A DNA stretch of 64,000 nt from Marilutibacter spongiae (GTDB lineage Bacteria; Pseudomonadota; Gammaproteobacteria; Xanthomonadales; Xanthomonadaceae): positions 62,001 through 126,000 of the forward strand of contig NZ_JACHTF010000001.1 in the NCBI RefSeq assembly GCF_014145325.1, given 5' to 3'. A program made the position numbers and the translations under genes. This document shows, piece after piece, positions 15,414-25,266 of this stretch. A model generated the notes under the pieces. That model searched no databases, was not told the origin of the DNA, and saw only the letters and a program-made list of their open reading frames with translations. How positions within the stretch are numbered: the stretch's first letter is position 1; each line of letters begins with the position of its first letter.

Positions 15414-17488
15414 TACGTCACGAACGCAAGCTTGGATCGCGCTCAGCACTCGAGAAGGCCCGTGGGCAGCTCGCTGCAGAGCGTATTCGAAGTGGCGAAC
15501 TCCATAGACGTGTTGGGTCGATGGAAGAGAGCACCTCCTGGCGCATCACGCTGCCACTTCGATGGTTGGCGTCCATTTTTCGAGGAAGAAGTACGCATTC
15601 CCCTGAAAAGCTAGGCGGAACGACGCTGCCGGATTGGGTTCCGTACGAATTTATCCGTCCCGGTGGACGGCAAGCTGATGGCGATGGGGATTCGACGGTG
15701 ATCGACCTGCGGCCATTCGCCGCCGGCTTGTTCGACGACTGGGTCATTGACTCATTTTCCCCCTCCATTGGCACGCCACCCCCGCGCGGCTGTGCGCCGA
15801 TCGGGCGTCGTGATTCAAGCATCGCTCTTATAGGGGGGGCGGATCTAGCCCGCGAGCTTGCTTTTGAAGTCACCGTCTTTAGTATTGATGCGGCGACCGA
15901 CCTATCCGTGCTCACCCGGGAGAAACCGGATTTCCTGTTGGTCGAGGTCAATCCTACAGCGCTGGACCCGACTTGGATGGAGCGCATCCTCGACACCTCG
16001 GGTCAGGGAATGGGTTCGATCGTGGGAGCATGTCGCTCCGTAGGCATCCCCGTTGTGGTCTGGCTCCGTGCGAAGGCGGTGGAGCTCGAGCGGATGATGG
16101 AATTCATCGGTCTCGCCGACCGCGTATACGCGGCCGACGAATTGCAACTCGAGGTAGTGGCGTCACGGCTGGGAGCGCAATGTGTGTCGCTACTTCCGCC
16201 GGCGGTCCAGCCTGCCCTTTACAATCCTGTACTTACTCCGCGCCTGAGCGAGGTGGCGACCCGATTGTCGGGGAGGGTGCTGGTCGACGACGTTCGCGAA
16301 ACTTCGACCTCGCCTCTGAATCGATCAAGCAAAGCGCATACAGTCCCTCTGATTGCGGTAGACAGCTTTCGTCGCGCCCGATCCCTTGAGAAGGGCGAGT
16401 CGCCAGCACAAACCGCCAAGGGCGCCTTGGTGGATGGCCTGGACAAGTTGTTGCTGCAGCGAATGGTCGCGGCTGAGTTTTTTGACGTTTGCAGCGAGAG
16501 GCCCCGGTGGTGGGTGACTCAAGAAATGCTTAGGGCTGCCGCGTGCGGTGCAATCGTGGGCGCTTCGACGGAAACTAACGGTCTATGGCCACTTGCCGGC
16601 ATCTTGCCCCTTGCGGGCGATTCGCCCGCAGCACTGCTGGCACTCAACGTCGACCCCGGTGCGACGAAGGCGTGGAGTCATCGTGCATTCCGCGAAATCG
16701 TGCAGCGGCACTCGCTTGCACGCCGACTTGAGTGCATTCGCGTCGACCTGGGGCTGATGGAAGCTCTTCCGAGCGCAATGGTGTCGGCGCTTCTGGTCAG
16801 CAAGCGACCTGATCGCTTGCCAGGATGCTTGGCATCGTTCTCCCGCCAAACGTATGAAGCGCTCGAGCTGATTGTTGTCGTGCATGGCGTTGCCGCCGAT
16901 GACAACCTGCGCAAAGCAGCCGCCTCGGCCACGCGAAGGGTGCAGATTCTGGAGGCGTCAAGCCACCTGAGCTTGGGTGAATGTCTGAACTTGGCCGCCT
17001 CCAAGGCGCATGGTGACTATTGGGTGAAACTCGATGACGACGATCATTATGGCCCGCATTATCTTTCCGACTTGATGGCGCTTGCGACGAGCGTGCGTTG
17101 CGACGTGCTTGGAAAGCCCATGGTCTATACCTTTTTCGAAATCGATGAGGTGTTGGTTCGAGATCCTGTTCGCCAGGCCCTCACTCTCCAGCTTTTCGAT
17201 CAGGACTGGCCGCGTGGTGTCGTGTGCGGCGCCACCTTGGGTGGTCGCATGGATGTGCTCGGTTCAGTCCCTTTTCCCACCAACTTGCGCAAGGGAACCG
17301 ATACTGCCTTCCTGGAAGCCTGCGCGCGTCACGGTCTGCGCCTCCTTTCGGCAGACGGATTCAGTTACGTCTGTCACCGAAACCCCGCGCCGGGATTCCA
17401 CACTTGGGAGGGCGCTGAAGCAGAGGTCCGCGCACGAGGCATCGTCGTCGGTAGTCGAGATCGGATCGCCGAAGAGGTGGATGGGTGA
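15404..17488 (+). CDS. Two-domain glycosyltransferase with N-terminal coiled coil
   Basis: The product has about 694 residues. A short coiled coil (EKARGQLAAERIRSGELHRR) and the STSWRITLPLR tag, common in multidomain glycan-assembly transferases, come first. A GT-B-like or CgeB-like region follows (to about residue 440; WWVTQEMLRAAACGAIVGA). A GT-A family 2 domain comes last, with ALLVSKRPDRLPGCLASF at about 460 and the metal site KLDDDDHYGP at about 540. The GTG at 15404 is chosen for its upstream GGGAGG and because it keeps the coiled coil; TTG 15410 and ATG 15521 are alternatives. It probably adds two different sugars. Confidence 0.78.
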   Translation: MHLIRHERKLGSRSALEKARGQLAAERIRSGELHRRVGSMEESTSWRITLPLRWLASIFRGRSTHSPEKLGGTTLPDWVPYEFIRPGGRQADGDGDSTVIDLRPFAAGLFDDWVIDSFSPSIGTPPPRGCAPIGRRDSSIALIGGADLARELAFEVTVFSIDAATDLSVLTREKPDFLLVEVNPTALDPTWMERILDTSGQGMGSIVGACRSVGIPVVVWLRAKAVELERMMEFIGLADRVYAADELQLEVVASRLGAQCVSLLPPAVQPALYNPVLTPRLSEVATRLSGRVLVDDVRETSTSPLNRSSKAHTVPLIAVDSFRRARSLEKGESPAQTAKGALVDGLDKLLLQRMVAAEFFDVCSERPRWWVTQEMLRAAACGAIVGASTETNGLWPLAGILPLAGDSPAALLALNVDPGATKAWSHRAFREIVQRHSLARRLECIRVDLGLMEALPSAMVSALLVSKRPDRLPGCLASFSRQTYEALELIVVVHGVAADDNLRKAAASATRRVQILEASSHLSLGECLNLAASKAHGDYWVKLDDDDHYGPHYLSDLMALATSVRCDVLGKPMVYTFFEIDEVLVRDPVRQALTLQLFDQDWPRGVVCGATLGGRMDVLGSVPFPTNLRKGTDTAFLEACARHGLRLLSADGFSYVCHRNPAPGFHTWEGAEAEVRARGIVVGSRDRIAEEVDG

Positions 17489-18288
17489 TGCCAGGAACCG
17501 TTCCGATGGGGCGCATTTTCATACTCGGTAGCTGCGTATCCCGCGATGCATTCGAGCTTCCCGGTCACGGCTTCGAGTTATCCGGGTATCTGGCGCGGTC
17601 CTCGCTTGGCAGCGCGTTTTTGACGCGACCGGCGCCCGCGCCCATGCTCGCTGCGGCAACAGAGATCAAGAGTCCGTTTCAGCGTCGGATGGTCGAAACG
17701 GACCTCAACAAGCGCGCGTCGTCCGTCCTGCGCCGCGGCGGCTTTGACTTCGTCCTGCTTGATCTCATTGATGAGCGTTTCCCGCTCGCGGACTTCGGTA
17801 CGATGCGTGGCGAGCCAGGTCTCGCCACCTTGTCGCTCGAGTTTGCGAGAGCCAGTAGATGGCGGGGGCGTCGTATCGCACCCGGTAGTACGGAGCACGT
17901 GGCTGCGTGGAGACGCGGCGTGCGTCGCCTTCTCCGACTGGTGCCGCCCGGAAGAATCATCCTGAACAAGGCATTCTGGGCTGGCCGGTTCGAGGATGGC
18001 AAGAGCCTTCCGGAGCCCGAGAAGATCGCAGCTAGCAACCGGCACCTGGCGACGATGTACGCCTTCCTGGCGAGGGCCGGAATCACCAAGGCCATAGACT
18101 ATCCTGGCGGGCCACGTGCCAGTCCCACCCATCGCTGGGGCGTCGCCCCTTTCCACTATTCTGAGGCGACTTACAGATGGATGCTCGATGAGCTCGCGCG
18201 CATCTGCTGCGCGGATAATAAAGCGTTAGAGGAGTCGGGCTCGTCCATAGGGATGGGTCTCGATGGAGCACGAGAGGAGAGCGTTTAA
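17488..18288 (+). CDS. DUF6270-like protein of the polysaccharide locus
   Basis: The product has 266 residues. It starts with a beta strand and the motif GRIFILGSCVSRDAFEL, followed later by FDFVLLDLIDERFPL near residue 90 and PFHYSEATYRWMLDEL near 230. This layout, a GSC-x-SRD loop after strand 1 and a late HY/H motif, matches the DUF6270 family often found in surface-glycan loci and resembles a SGNH-hydrolase-like arrangement. The reaction is unknown; removal or transfer of an acyl or other substituent is an inference only. The start overlaps the preceding stop (GTGATG); ATG 17506 is another candidate. It is related to the N-terminal part of the protein at 25982. Confidence 0.65.
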   Translation: MPGTVPMGRIFILGSCVSRDAFELPGHGFELSGYLARSSLGSAFLTRPAPAPMLAAATEIKSPFQRRMVETDLNKRASSVLRRGGFDFVLLDLIDERFPLADFGTMRGEPGLATLSLEFARASRWRGRRIAPGSTEHVAAWRRGVRRLLRLVPPGRIILNKAFWAGRFEDGKSLPEPEKIAASNRHLATMYAFLARAGITKAIDYPGGPRASPTHRWGVAPFHYSEATYRWMLDELARICCADNKALEESGSSIGMGLDGAREESV

Positions 18289-18290
18289 GA

Positions 18291-21035
18291 GTGGTCATGG
18301 ATAAGAATACGAGAACCATCGCCTTGCCCGTGACTGTCGGCGACGGCGCTCTGGATGCGAGCTCGATACCGGTGCAGGTGCCGGAGGCAGGTATGTCAAC
18401 ACTCTCAAAGGCATCCGCCGCCTTCGTGGGCAAGGGTGAGGTCGTGGTCGATGCGACGGCCGTAGCACCGCGTCGCGTAGCGATCTTCAGGGATGAGCTC
18501 GGTCTCGATGCCTATGCGATCGAACACATGGATGCGCTAGCTGCAGATCCCCCGTTTCGCATCGCATTGGCCTGGGCCGATGTGGCGTGCCAACCCGAGT
18601 CGGGTGCAGAGGCATGGCTGGGACAGCTCCTGTGCGATCGCTCCGCAGTTATCGCGGTGGGTTGGAAACCTGGGGCCCTCGAGGCCATAGCGTCGAAGCT
18701 CGCGTCGAACGGATATCTCGTGTTGGCCGCCTTCGACGAAGAGCGCCACCACGTGCTTGCGCCGGTGGCAAATGCGATTGAGCTGGAAAGGCTCACGTGT
18801 TTCCTCGCAGCTTGTCCCTTGTGGAGTGGCCATTCGGCGTTGTTGCCCCGCGATAAAGGTGCAACGGCTTGCGTGGCTGGCCGCGAAATGGACTCTGGAG
18901 GGCGACCTGGCGCTACCGAAGAACGGGAGGGGGGCGCGATGTCAACACAGGATGGTTCCGGTCCCGAGCCAAGCGATGCCGAGCATGCCCGGCGCCAGGA
19001 CGAACTCATCGAACAGATCCGGCGCATGGACGATCGCCTCCGGCAGCAGGTCGAGGCCAATCGCAGGAAGGTCGAACAGCTGGCATCCGAGCTCAGGCTG
19101 CGCGTTGCCACGGCCGAACTGCGACACGAGGCCCTACTCAACGGCCGAGTGTTCGGGACGTTGCGACGGGTCGCCCGGTTGCTGCGCTTGCTGTCGCCCC
19201 TGACATGGGTACGGTCGCTCATGCCGGGGGAGGCGACAGCTGCCGTCCCCGCCGCAACGCAAAGCGCGCCGCTTCATGCAGGCTCGCGACGAGGCGCCTC
19301 TCCTGGATCTCCGGCCGCGGTGCAGACGCCCGCGGAACCGGCGGCGCTGCCATCCCCGCAGAGCATTCGTATCGCCGGGGTTTCATACATGAGCCGTCCG
19401 GAAGGAGGCGTGTCTGCGGCGGACATCGTTTATCCCGGCAATCCGCTGATCACCGTGGTCATGACCACGTTCGATACCGAGGAGTTCGTGGAGGCAGCCG
19501 TGCGTTCCATCCTCGATCAGACCTGGAAGAACCTGGAGCTCATCGTGGTGGACGACTGCAGTCGCGACAGTACCCGCGCCCGCGTCGAAGCGATCGCGAA
19601 GACGGACCCGCGTGTCAAGCTTTACTGCTACGGCGAGAATCGCGGCACATACTGGTGCAAGAACTTCGGCATCACGCGGTCCAACGGCGACGTTGTCACC
19701 TTCATGGACAGCGACGACATCTCCGAGCCGAAGCGGCTTGAGCTCCAGTTCGAGGCACTGAATCGTCCCGGCATTGCCGTCAGCACCTGCAACCACGTAC
19801 GCAAGGACGAAGATGGCAAGGTCATCCTGATCAATGGGGTCGCGGAGCGCGTCGCCTACATCAGCCAGATGGTCAAGAGGAAAGTGTTCGACGAGATGGG
19901 CTACTTCGACACGATCCGCACCTCGGCCGACGATGAGTTCCTGCGACGCCTGCGCATCACCTATGGGCAGCAAGCGCAGGCCAACGTCAAGGAAGTCCTG
20001 TACATCGCCCTCCTGAGGGACGGGTCGCTGACCCGCGATCCGGCCAATGCGATCAACTTCGTCCAGCAACGTAACTCGGCGCAGAGCTTCCTGTCGCCGC
20101 AGCGACGCCACTACGCCGCCATGTGCGATCGTTGGCACAAGTTCCTCGTCGAGCGGAAGCTCAGGCCCTACGTGCCGTTCCCGGTCGTGCGGCGCCCCTT
20201 CCCGGTCTTTGGGAAGCTCGTCGTCGACGGGGGGCGCTACGACGGCAACATTATCAGCGCGTGCCTGGCCTCGTATCCGCCCCGGGAGGAGAAGCTGCGT
20301 GAAGTCGTAGCGGCGCTACTGCCGCAGGTCGACCACCTGTACGTCTACCTGAACGAGTACGAGGCGGCGCCTGAGTTCCTTCGCCATTCTCGGATAACGG
20401 TGGTGATCGGCAGCGAGAATCTTCGCGACAATGGCAAGTTCCACTTCATCGCGCAGGTTCCGGAGGGCTATTGCTTGACCGTAGACGACGACATCGCTTA
20501 TCCGCCGGACTATGTGCAGTCCATGATCCGAAAGCTGGAGTTCTATGAGCGGAAGGTGGTGGTTGGCCTGCATGGCACGGTGTATTCGAAGCCGATCCGG
20601 AGCTTCTTTCGGGGCCGGACCCTCCTGCATTTCGAAGAGGCGCTCGCGCAGGATACCGTCGTGAACCAGCTCGGTACCGGAACCGTCGCGTTTCACACGT
20701 CGCTGTGGCGGCCGGAGCGGGATTGGTTCAGGACTACGGGGATGGCGGACGTCTGGCTGGCCGTCGAAGCCAGACGGCGTCGCATTCCTCTGGTCGCGGT
20801 GGAGCGCGCGGCGCTCTGGCTGGCCCCGCTGGGAGTCGAGGAAACCACCTTGTTCCGGGAGTTCCGCAAGAACGACGAACTTCAGACGCGGGTGGTCAAG
20901 GAGCTCTCCCCGTGGCGCGAGGAACTCAGCAATGAGCTCGCACTCAGCGTTCGCGCGAAGACGCAGCGACTGGGTGCCGCCTATGCGCGATTGCTGCCCC
21001 GCCTGGGCGTGGCGGCCGACGCGCCAACGGCATGA
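18291..21035 (+). CDS. Large multidomain glycosyltransferase (family 2 plus second GT-like domain)
   Basis: The 914-residue protein has several parts. Residues 1-215 are an unassigned domain. Residues about 220-300 are a coiled coil (EHARRQDELIEQIRRMDDRL). A proline/alanine linker follows. A GT-A family 2 domain comes from about 380 (PLITVVMTTFDTEEFVEAAV; metal site MDSDD near 472). The C-terminal region has another glycosyltransferase-like pattern with CLTVDDDIAYPPDY near 729. The start is GTG 18291 or ATG 18297, 2 bp after the previous stop. A very strong internal GGGAGGGGGG precedes ATG 18939, so a shorter product lacking the N-terminal domain may also be made. Confidence 0.8.
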   Translation: MVMDKNTRTIALPVTVGDGALDASSIPVQVPEAGMSTLSKASAAFVGKGEVVVDATAVAPRRVAIFRDELGLDAYAIEHMDALAADPPFRIALAWADVACQPESGAEAWLGQLLCDRSAVIAVGWKPGALEAIASKLASNGYLVLAAFDEERHHVLAPVANAIELERLTCFLAACPLWSGHSALLPRDKGATACVAGREMDSGGRPGATEEREGGAMSTQDGSGPEPSDAEHARRQDELIEQIRRMDDRLRQQVEANRRKVEQLASELRLRVATAELRHEALLNGRVFGTLRRVARLLRLLSPLTWVRSLMPGEATAAVPAATQSAPLHAGSRRGASPGSPAAVQTPAEPAALPSPQSIRIAGVSYMSRPEGGVSAADIVYPGNPLITVVMTTFDTEEFVEAAVRSILDQTWKNLELIVVDDCSRDSTRARVEAIAKTDPRVKLYCYGENRGTYWCKNFGITRSNGDVVTFMDSDDISEPKRLELQFEALNRPGIAVSTCNHVRKDEDGKVILINGVAERVAYISQMVKRKVFDEMGYFDTIRTSADDEFLRRLRITYGQQAQANVKEVLYIALLRDGSLTRDPANAINFVQQRNSAQSFLSPQRRHYAAMCDRWHKFLVERKLRPYVPFPVVRRPFPVFGKLVVDGGRYDGNIISACLASYPPREEKLREVVAALLPQVDHLYVYLNEYEAAPEFLRHSRITVVIGSENLRDNGKFHFIAQVPEGYCLTVDDDIAYPPDYVQSMIRKLEFYERKVVVGLHGTVYSKPIRSFFRGRTLLHFEEALAQDTVVNQLGTGTVAFHTSLWRPERDWFRTTGMADVWLAVEARRRRIPLVAVERAALWLAPLGVEETTLFREFRKNDELQTRVVKELSPWREELSNELALSVRAKTQRLGAAYARLLPRLGVAADAPTA

Positions 21036-21097
21036 ACCCCACAAGGCATCGGATGGCCGCAAGGCCCTCGTCAACTGGAACACCGGAGTAGGCAGGC

Positions 21098-22792
21098 ATG
21101 GCAGGAATGATGACAACGAGGAGGCTTCTAGGCCTTGCAATGGCTGCTGCGGGCGTTGCCCTGCTGATCGCCGGCACGTTGCGTGGAAGCACCCCGGTGA
21201 TGCTGATCGGCATGGTCGTGCTCGGGATGCTCGTCGGGGGTTTGGTCGTCGCGGTCCTCCAACGCGCGATCGTGGTGATGAATCTTGCTGCGGCAACGCG
21301 CGCGGATGTCGACCGCGCCCTTATGCTGATCGAAGCCCATCCGGCGCAACTCAAGCGCGCGATGGCGGAAGCGGAAGCGACGGATCGCGGGGAACGGCAG
21401 AAGTTGCGGGTCGCCGTCGAAACATCGATCTCCGGCGTGCAGAACGCGCTGGGTGAAAAGCTCACGCGGATGGGTGAGGCTCAGGCGCTCCAGTCAAGCA
21501 TCATGACGGTAGCGTTGGGGCAAGCCCTTGAAACGCTTGCGGGTCGCCTGCAGGCGCTCGAGGCGGGGTTGGCTGGCCTGGAGGCGCATCTTGCCGGCCT
21601 CGATGCGCGTGTCGAGCAGGCGTCGGATTCTCTGCGCGAAGCCGGGTCCGTGCAGGATCAGCTCCGGCGACTGATGCTGGAGGGGAACTCGCTGGCGGTC
21701 CGTGCCTACCGGGATATCCATGCCGCGCTGGATGCCCACGCAGAGACTCTGGGCACGGCGACAACAGGCATCGACGCGCATTTCGTTGGCCAGCGTGCCG
21801 GGCAGGAGGCCCTTGCCGAGCGTTTCGATGTCCAGGCTGAGGCGGCGGAGCAGGTCCTCCGGCGGCTTGGAGACGATCTCCGCGATGGCCTGGCGCGCCA
21901 AGCCGCCGCAGACGTGGCGTCCAGGAATCGTGCGACGGAAGGCGTCGAGCGCGTGGTCGCGTTGATCGAAAGCCTCAGGAAGGGCTATGAGGCCGACAAG
22001 CAGGCACTCAAGGCATTCACGCACAACGAAAAGAAGTTGCGCAGCCTCTCTCGCGTCCCGCTGCAATGGCTGAAAACCGAGACCGTGAGAGAGGTGGAGG
22101 CGCTGATGCAGCTCCGTGAGCTGTTGGGGACGGAGGGGCCAACCCCTCTTCTTGGCGGATGGGCGATGGATCCGGAGGCGATGCTTTCGCTGGTCGAGCT
22201 CGTCCTCGAGCGCAAGCCGAGGTGCATCGTCGAGCTAGGCAGCGGGACGTCCTCGCTTTGGCTCGCGATGGCATTGAAGAAGAACGGCACCGGAAGGCTC
22301 GTTTCCTATGACCATCTCGGCGAGTACGCCGAATCGACCCGCAAGGCGCTTGAAGCCCATGGCGTCGGAGCCTTCGCTCAGGTGCGTGCCGCACCGCTCG
22401 TGGACGTCGCGATTGGCGAGGAGACCTACGCCTGGTATTCGCTTCCTGACGCGCCCGGCGAGGGCGAGATCGATTTGCTCATTGTCGATGGTCCACCCGG
22501 TGGGACGGGCCCTATGGCCCGGTTTCCCGCCATCCCCCGGTTATTCGACCAGCTCCGGGAAGATGCCATTGTTGTTGTCGACGACGCTTCGCGGCCGGAC
22601 GAGAAGACGATGCTCGATCGCTGGGAAGCCGCGTTTCCCGCGTTGCGCCGTGGCCATGCCCTCGGCACGCGAACGGCCACGCTTTCCGTGTCCCGGTCCG
22701 TACGCACCGACGGTGCGGGGGAGCGTCCCGCGCCGGAAGGAGCCTCGGTTGATTCTCAGCGTTCGAAAGCCCCGGTCCACCGCGCGAAATGA
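21098..22792 (+). CDS. Membrane-anchored coiled-coil SAM methyltransferase
   Basis: The 564-residue protein begins with two hydrophobic segments (about residues 8-27 and 33-53). A long helical, heptad-rich region follows (about 60-340; runs such as LAGRLQALEAGLAGLEAHLA). The C-terminal class I SAM-dependent methyltransferase domain has motif I CIVELGSGTSSLWLA near 375 and DLLIVDGPPGG near 460. The layout recalls O-antigen chain terminators, in which a coiled coil acts as a ruler and the methyltransferase caps the chain; this is inference. Its stop overlaps the longest frame of the next gene. The start ATG 21098 follows GGAGTAGGC. Confidence 0.75.
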   Translation: MAGMMTTRRLLGLAMAAAGVALLIAGTLRGSTPVMLIGMVVLGMLVGGLVVAVLQRAIVVMNLAAATRADVDRALMLIEAHPAQLKRAMAEAEATDRGERQKLRVAVETSISGVQNALGEKLTRMGEAQALQSSIMTVALGQALETLAGRLQALEAGLAGLEAHLAGLDARVEQASDSLREAGSVQDQLRRLMLEGNSLAVRAYRDIHAALDAHAETLGTATTGIDAHFVGQRAGQEALAERFDVQAEAAEQVLRRLGDDLRDGLARQAAADVASRNRATEGVERVVALIESLRKGYEADKQALKAFTHNEKKLRSLSRVPLQWLKTETVREVEALMQLRELLGTEGPTPLLGGWAMDPEAMLSLVELVLERKPRCIVELGSGTSSLWLAMALKKNGTGRLVSYDHLGEYAESTRKALEAHGVGAFAQVRAAPLVDVAIGEETYAWYSLPDAPGEGEIDLLIVDGPPGGTGPMARFPAIPRLFDQLREDAIVVVDDASRPDEKTMLDRWEAAFPALRRGHALGTRTATLSVSRSVRTDGAGERPAPEGASVDSQRSKAPVHRAK

Positions 22793-22818
22793 TGCCAGAC
22801 CAAGGGAGGAGTGATGCG

Positions 22819-25266
22819 ATGACGGCGCTGCCCATGTCTCCCACGTACGTGCATGATTACCTGGCCCGCTTCGCGCAACCGGGCGATGCGGGCCCATTCG
22901 ATGCGGGCGCGCTCCGGGCGCGTTCGGTACCTGCGCGCGACCTGCTGGCGTGGGCGGTATCGTCGCAGCGTCTGGATCCCGATGCCCTCGCTTCGCTGCT
23001 GCGTCGGGCCGCCGACGGGGCCGCGGATGCCCTCGGGGCATGCGCGGACCTGGATCGAAGGATGCTCATGAGGCTCGCACGGATCACTGCGCTCCAAGCG
23101 GTGTTCCCCGGTGACATAGGCCTCGCGTACGACGCGTATCGTGTGCTCGAGTCCGTGCATGGAACAAAGCGGATTCCGCCACGCCACCTCGTGCTTGCCG
23201 CGCAGCTCGCCCTCCACGTCCAGGACTTCGCCGGCGCGACGCGCCTTGTGTCCGCGCTGAAGGCGGATGACCTGCAGCGGCGGTATCTCCTATGCGACCT
23301 CGCCAACCCTTTCGGAGGTAGTCCGCACGCCAACATGCCGCGCTGGCTGGCGCGGGTCAACGAGCTTGTGCTGGAGTCCGGGGTAGAAGCCCTCCATCTG
23401 GAGGATCGCGCGGACGTTCCTCCATTCGACCGGCTCAGGAGCAGCCCCGCGGCACGCTCGGTGGACGGGCCGCTCGTCACGGTCGCGGTTGCGAGTTGGT
23501 GTCCGGACCATGCGTTGCTGACGTCGGTGCGGTCGCTGCTCAGCCAGACATGGCGCAACCTAGAGGTCTTGGTGATCGACGATGCTTCCCCCGACCGGTT
23601 CCATGGGGTGTTCGATCAGGTTGCCGCTCTCGACCCCCGCGTCCGCCTCATCCGTCAGGCGCGAAACGGAGGGACCTACGTGGCCCGCAATCGAGCATTG
23701 CGCGAGGCCCGGGGCGACTTCTTCACGGTACAGGACGCCGACGATTGGGCCCATCCTCGCCGGATCGAGCGCCAGGTCGAAGCGCTGACGACGCGTTCCC
23801 ACGCAGTGGCCAACCAATGCACCGGGATCCGCGTCGACGACCTGGTCAGGTTCAATTTTCCTGGGGTTTCGCCGTTCCGTACGAACGAGTCGTCGCTGCT
23901 CTTCAGGCGCGAGGCGGTCGTCGATCGGATCGGATACTACGATCAGGCGCGAAAGGCGGCCGATAGCGAGTTCTCGACCCGGCTCAGGAACGTGTTTGGC
24001 CATGAGGCGTGCGATGCCCTGGATGGAATCCTGACGGCGATTCGCCTCAGTCCCGACTCCCTCTCGCGCAGCGAGTTTCGGGCGGGCTGGCGGCACCCAG
24101 CTCGAAGCGCATACCGGCGTAATTTCGAGCGCTGGCACGATCGGACCACCCGCCTCAGGCTGCAAGGCGAAGGGGGGCAGCGGATGTTTCAGTCCCCGCA
24201 TCGGTTCAAGGTCGAGAAGCCGTCGCGTGCACCGTTCGACGTCGCGTACCTGGGTGACTTCCGGGCATCGGCTCCGCTGGCGCACGAGCTCGCCGACGAG
24301 ATGGTCGCGCTTGCCCGTTCCCACGCGCGAGTGGCCTTGGTGCACGCGGATTCATTCCTGAGGCTCTCGTCGCATGCAGTCGGGCATTTCGCGCCCGTCG
24401 TCTCGAACGCGCTTGCACACGGCCTCGTCGAGGAAATCGACCTTTCCGAAGACGTCGAAGTACGAAGCGTCGTCGTGACCGAACCCGACCTTCTGCATTT
24501 CCTCACGCCCATGCGCGTGGGCCTTCGCACCGGCAATGTCCTGATGCGCGCTGCCAACGGCCCGATCGCCACCGACGGGTTGGCGGCCTATGATCCCGAC
24601 CGGTGCGAGGCTATATGCGCCCAGCTTTTCGGATGCGCGCCTGCCTGGTTCGCGACCGACCGCGTTGCCGGGAGGGGACTCTCGCGGGTATGGGGCGTGC
24701 GCGGCGAAAAGCACGCCAGGTGGCCCGACATCGTCGTTCCCGGGCATTGGCGCGGCCCCTCTCGCGGGCGCGGCGCTGGCCCGGCGGAGCGCCTTGTATT
24801 GGGCTTCCAGATCGACGCGCGCCTTCCCCTTGACGCCCAGCTGGCGCGCTACGCGGAAGTTGCGCCGGACGTGCTGTTCGCCTGGCACCACGACCCCCAG
24901 GGTGTCGCGTCGATACCCGTGACGCGGCCATACCTGGTCGGGCCGGGTACCGTGGAAAAGGCGACCGCCTTGACACTGGTCGACGCGTGGCTGAAGCTCG
25001 AACCGCGTAATGGCGAGCGGCGGCGTCCGCGGGACGTGCTCGAGGCCATGGCTGCTGGCTGCCTGCCGGTGATGGATCCTTCCTGGGAAGAGCTATTCGG
25101 CGAGGCTGCCCTCTATGCCGACGCGGGCAGTCTCAAGCAGTACTTGCAGGTGGCGGCTGCAGACGGCGGGCTTCAACTCGGATGCCGGGAGTCTGGAGCC
25201 GTCATGCTTGCCTCCGAAATGGACGCAGCTCGCTTCCGTACCCAGTTCACCCGGCTGCAAGACTGA
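22819..25266 (+). CDS. Multidomain glycosyltransferase (helical N-terminus, GT2, GT-B-like C-terminus)
   Basis: The product has about 815 residues. The first 200 are helical, without a recognised domain. A GT-A family 2 domain begins near 217 (PLVTVAVASWCPDHALLTSV; ARNGGTYVARNRALREARGD; metal site VQDADDW near 304). The C-terminal third has a GT-B-like end with RPRDVLEAMAAGCLPVMDPSW, typical of nucleotide-sugar binding. The ATG at 22819 is chosen because GGGAGGAG stands at a good distance; starts at 22789 and 22792 would overlap the methyltransferase. It probably adds two linkages of the glycan repeat. Confidence 0.8.
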   Translation: MTALPMSPTYVHDYLARFAQPGDAGPFDAGALRARSVPARDLLAWAVSSQRLDPDALASLLRRAADGAADALGACADLDRRMLMRLARITALQAVFPGDIGLAYDAYRVLESVHGTKRIPPRHLVLAAQLALHVQDFAGATRLVSALKADDLQRRYLLCDLANPFGGSPHANMPRWLARVNELVLESGVEALHLEDRADVPPFDRLRSSPAARSVDGPLVTVAVASWCPDHALLTSVRSLLSQTWRNLEVLVIDDASPDRFHGVFDQVAALDPRVRLIRQARNGGTYVARNRALREARGDFFTVQDADDWAHPRRIERQVEALTTRSHAVANQCTGIRVDDLVRFNFPGVSPFRTNESSLLFRREAVVDRIGYYDQARKAADSEFSTRLRNVFGHEACDALDGILTAIRLSPDSLSRSEFRAGWRHPARSAYRRNFERWHDRTTRLRLQGEGGQRMFQSPHRFKVEKPSRAPFDVAYLGDFRASAPLAHELADEMVALARSHARVALVHADSFLRLSSHAVGHFAPVVSNALAHGLVEEIDLSEDVEVRSVVVTEPDLLHFLTPMRVGLRTGNVLMRAANGPIATDGLAAYDPDRCEAICAQLFGCAPAWFATDRVAGRGLSRVWGVRGEKHARWPDIVVPGHWRGPSRGRGAGPAERLVLGFQIDARLPLDAQLARYAEVAPDVLFAWHHDPQGVASIPVTRPYLVGPGTVEKATALTLVDAWLKLEPRNGERRRPRDVLEAMAAGCLPVMDPSWEELFGEAALYADAGSLKQYLQVAAADGGLQLGCRESGAVMLASEMDAARFRTQFTRLQD

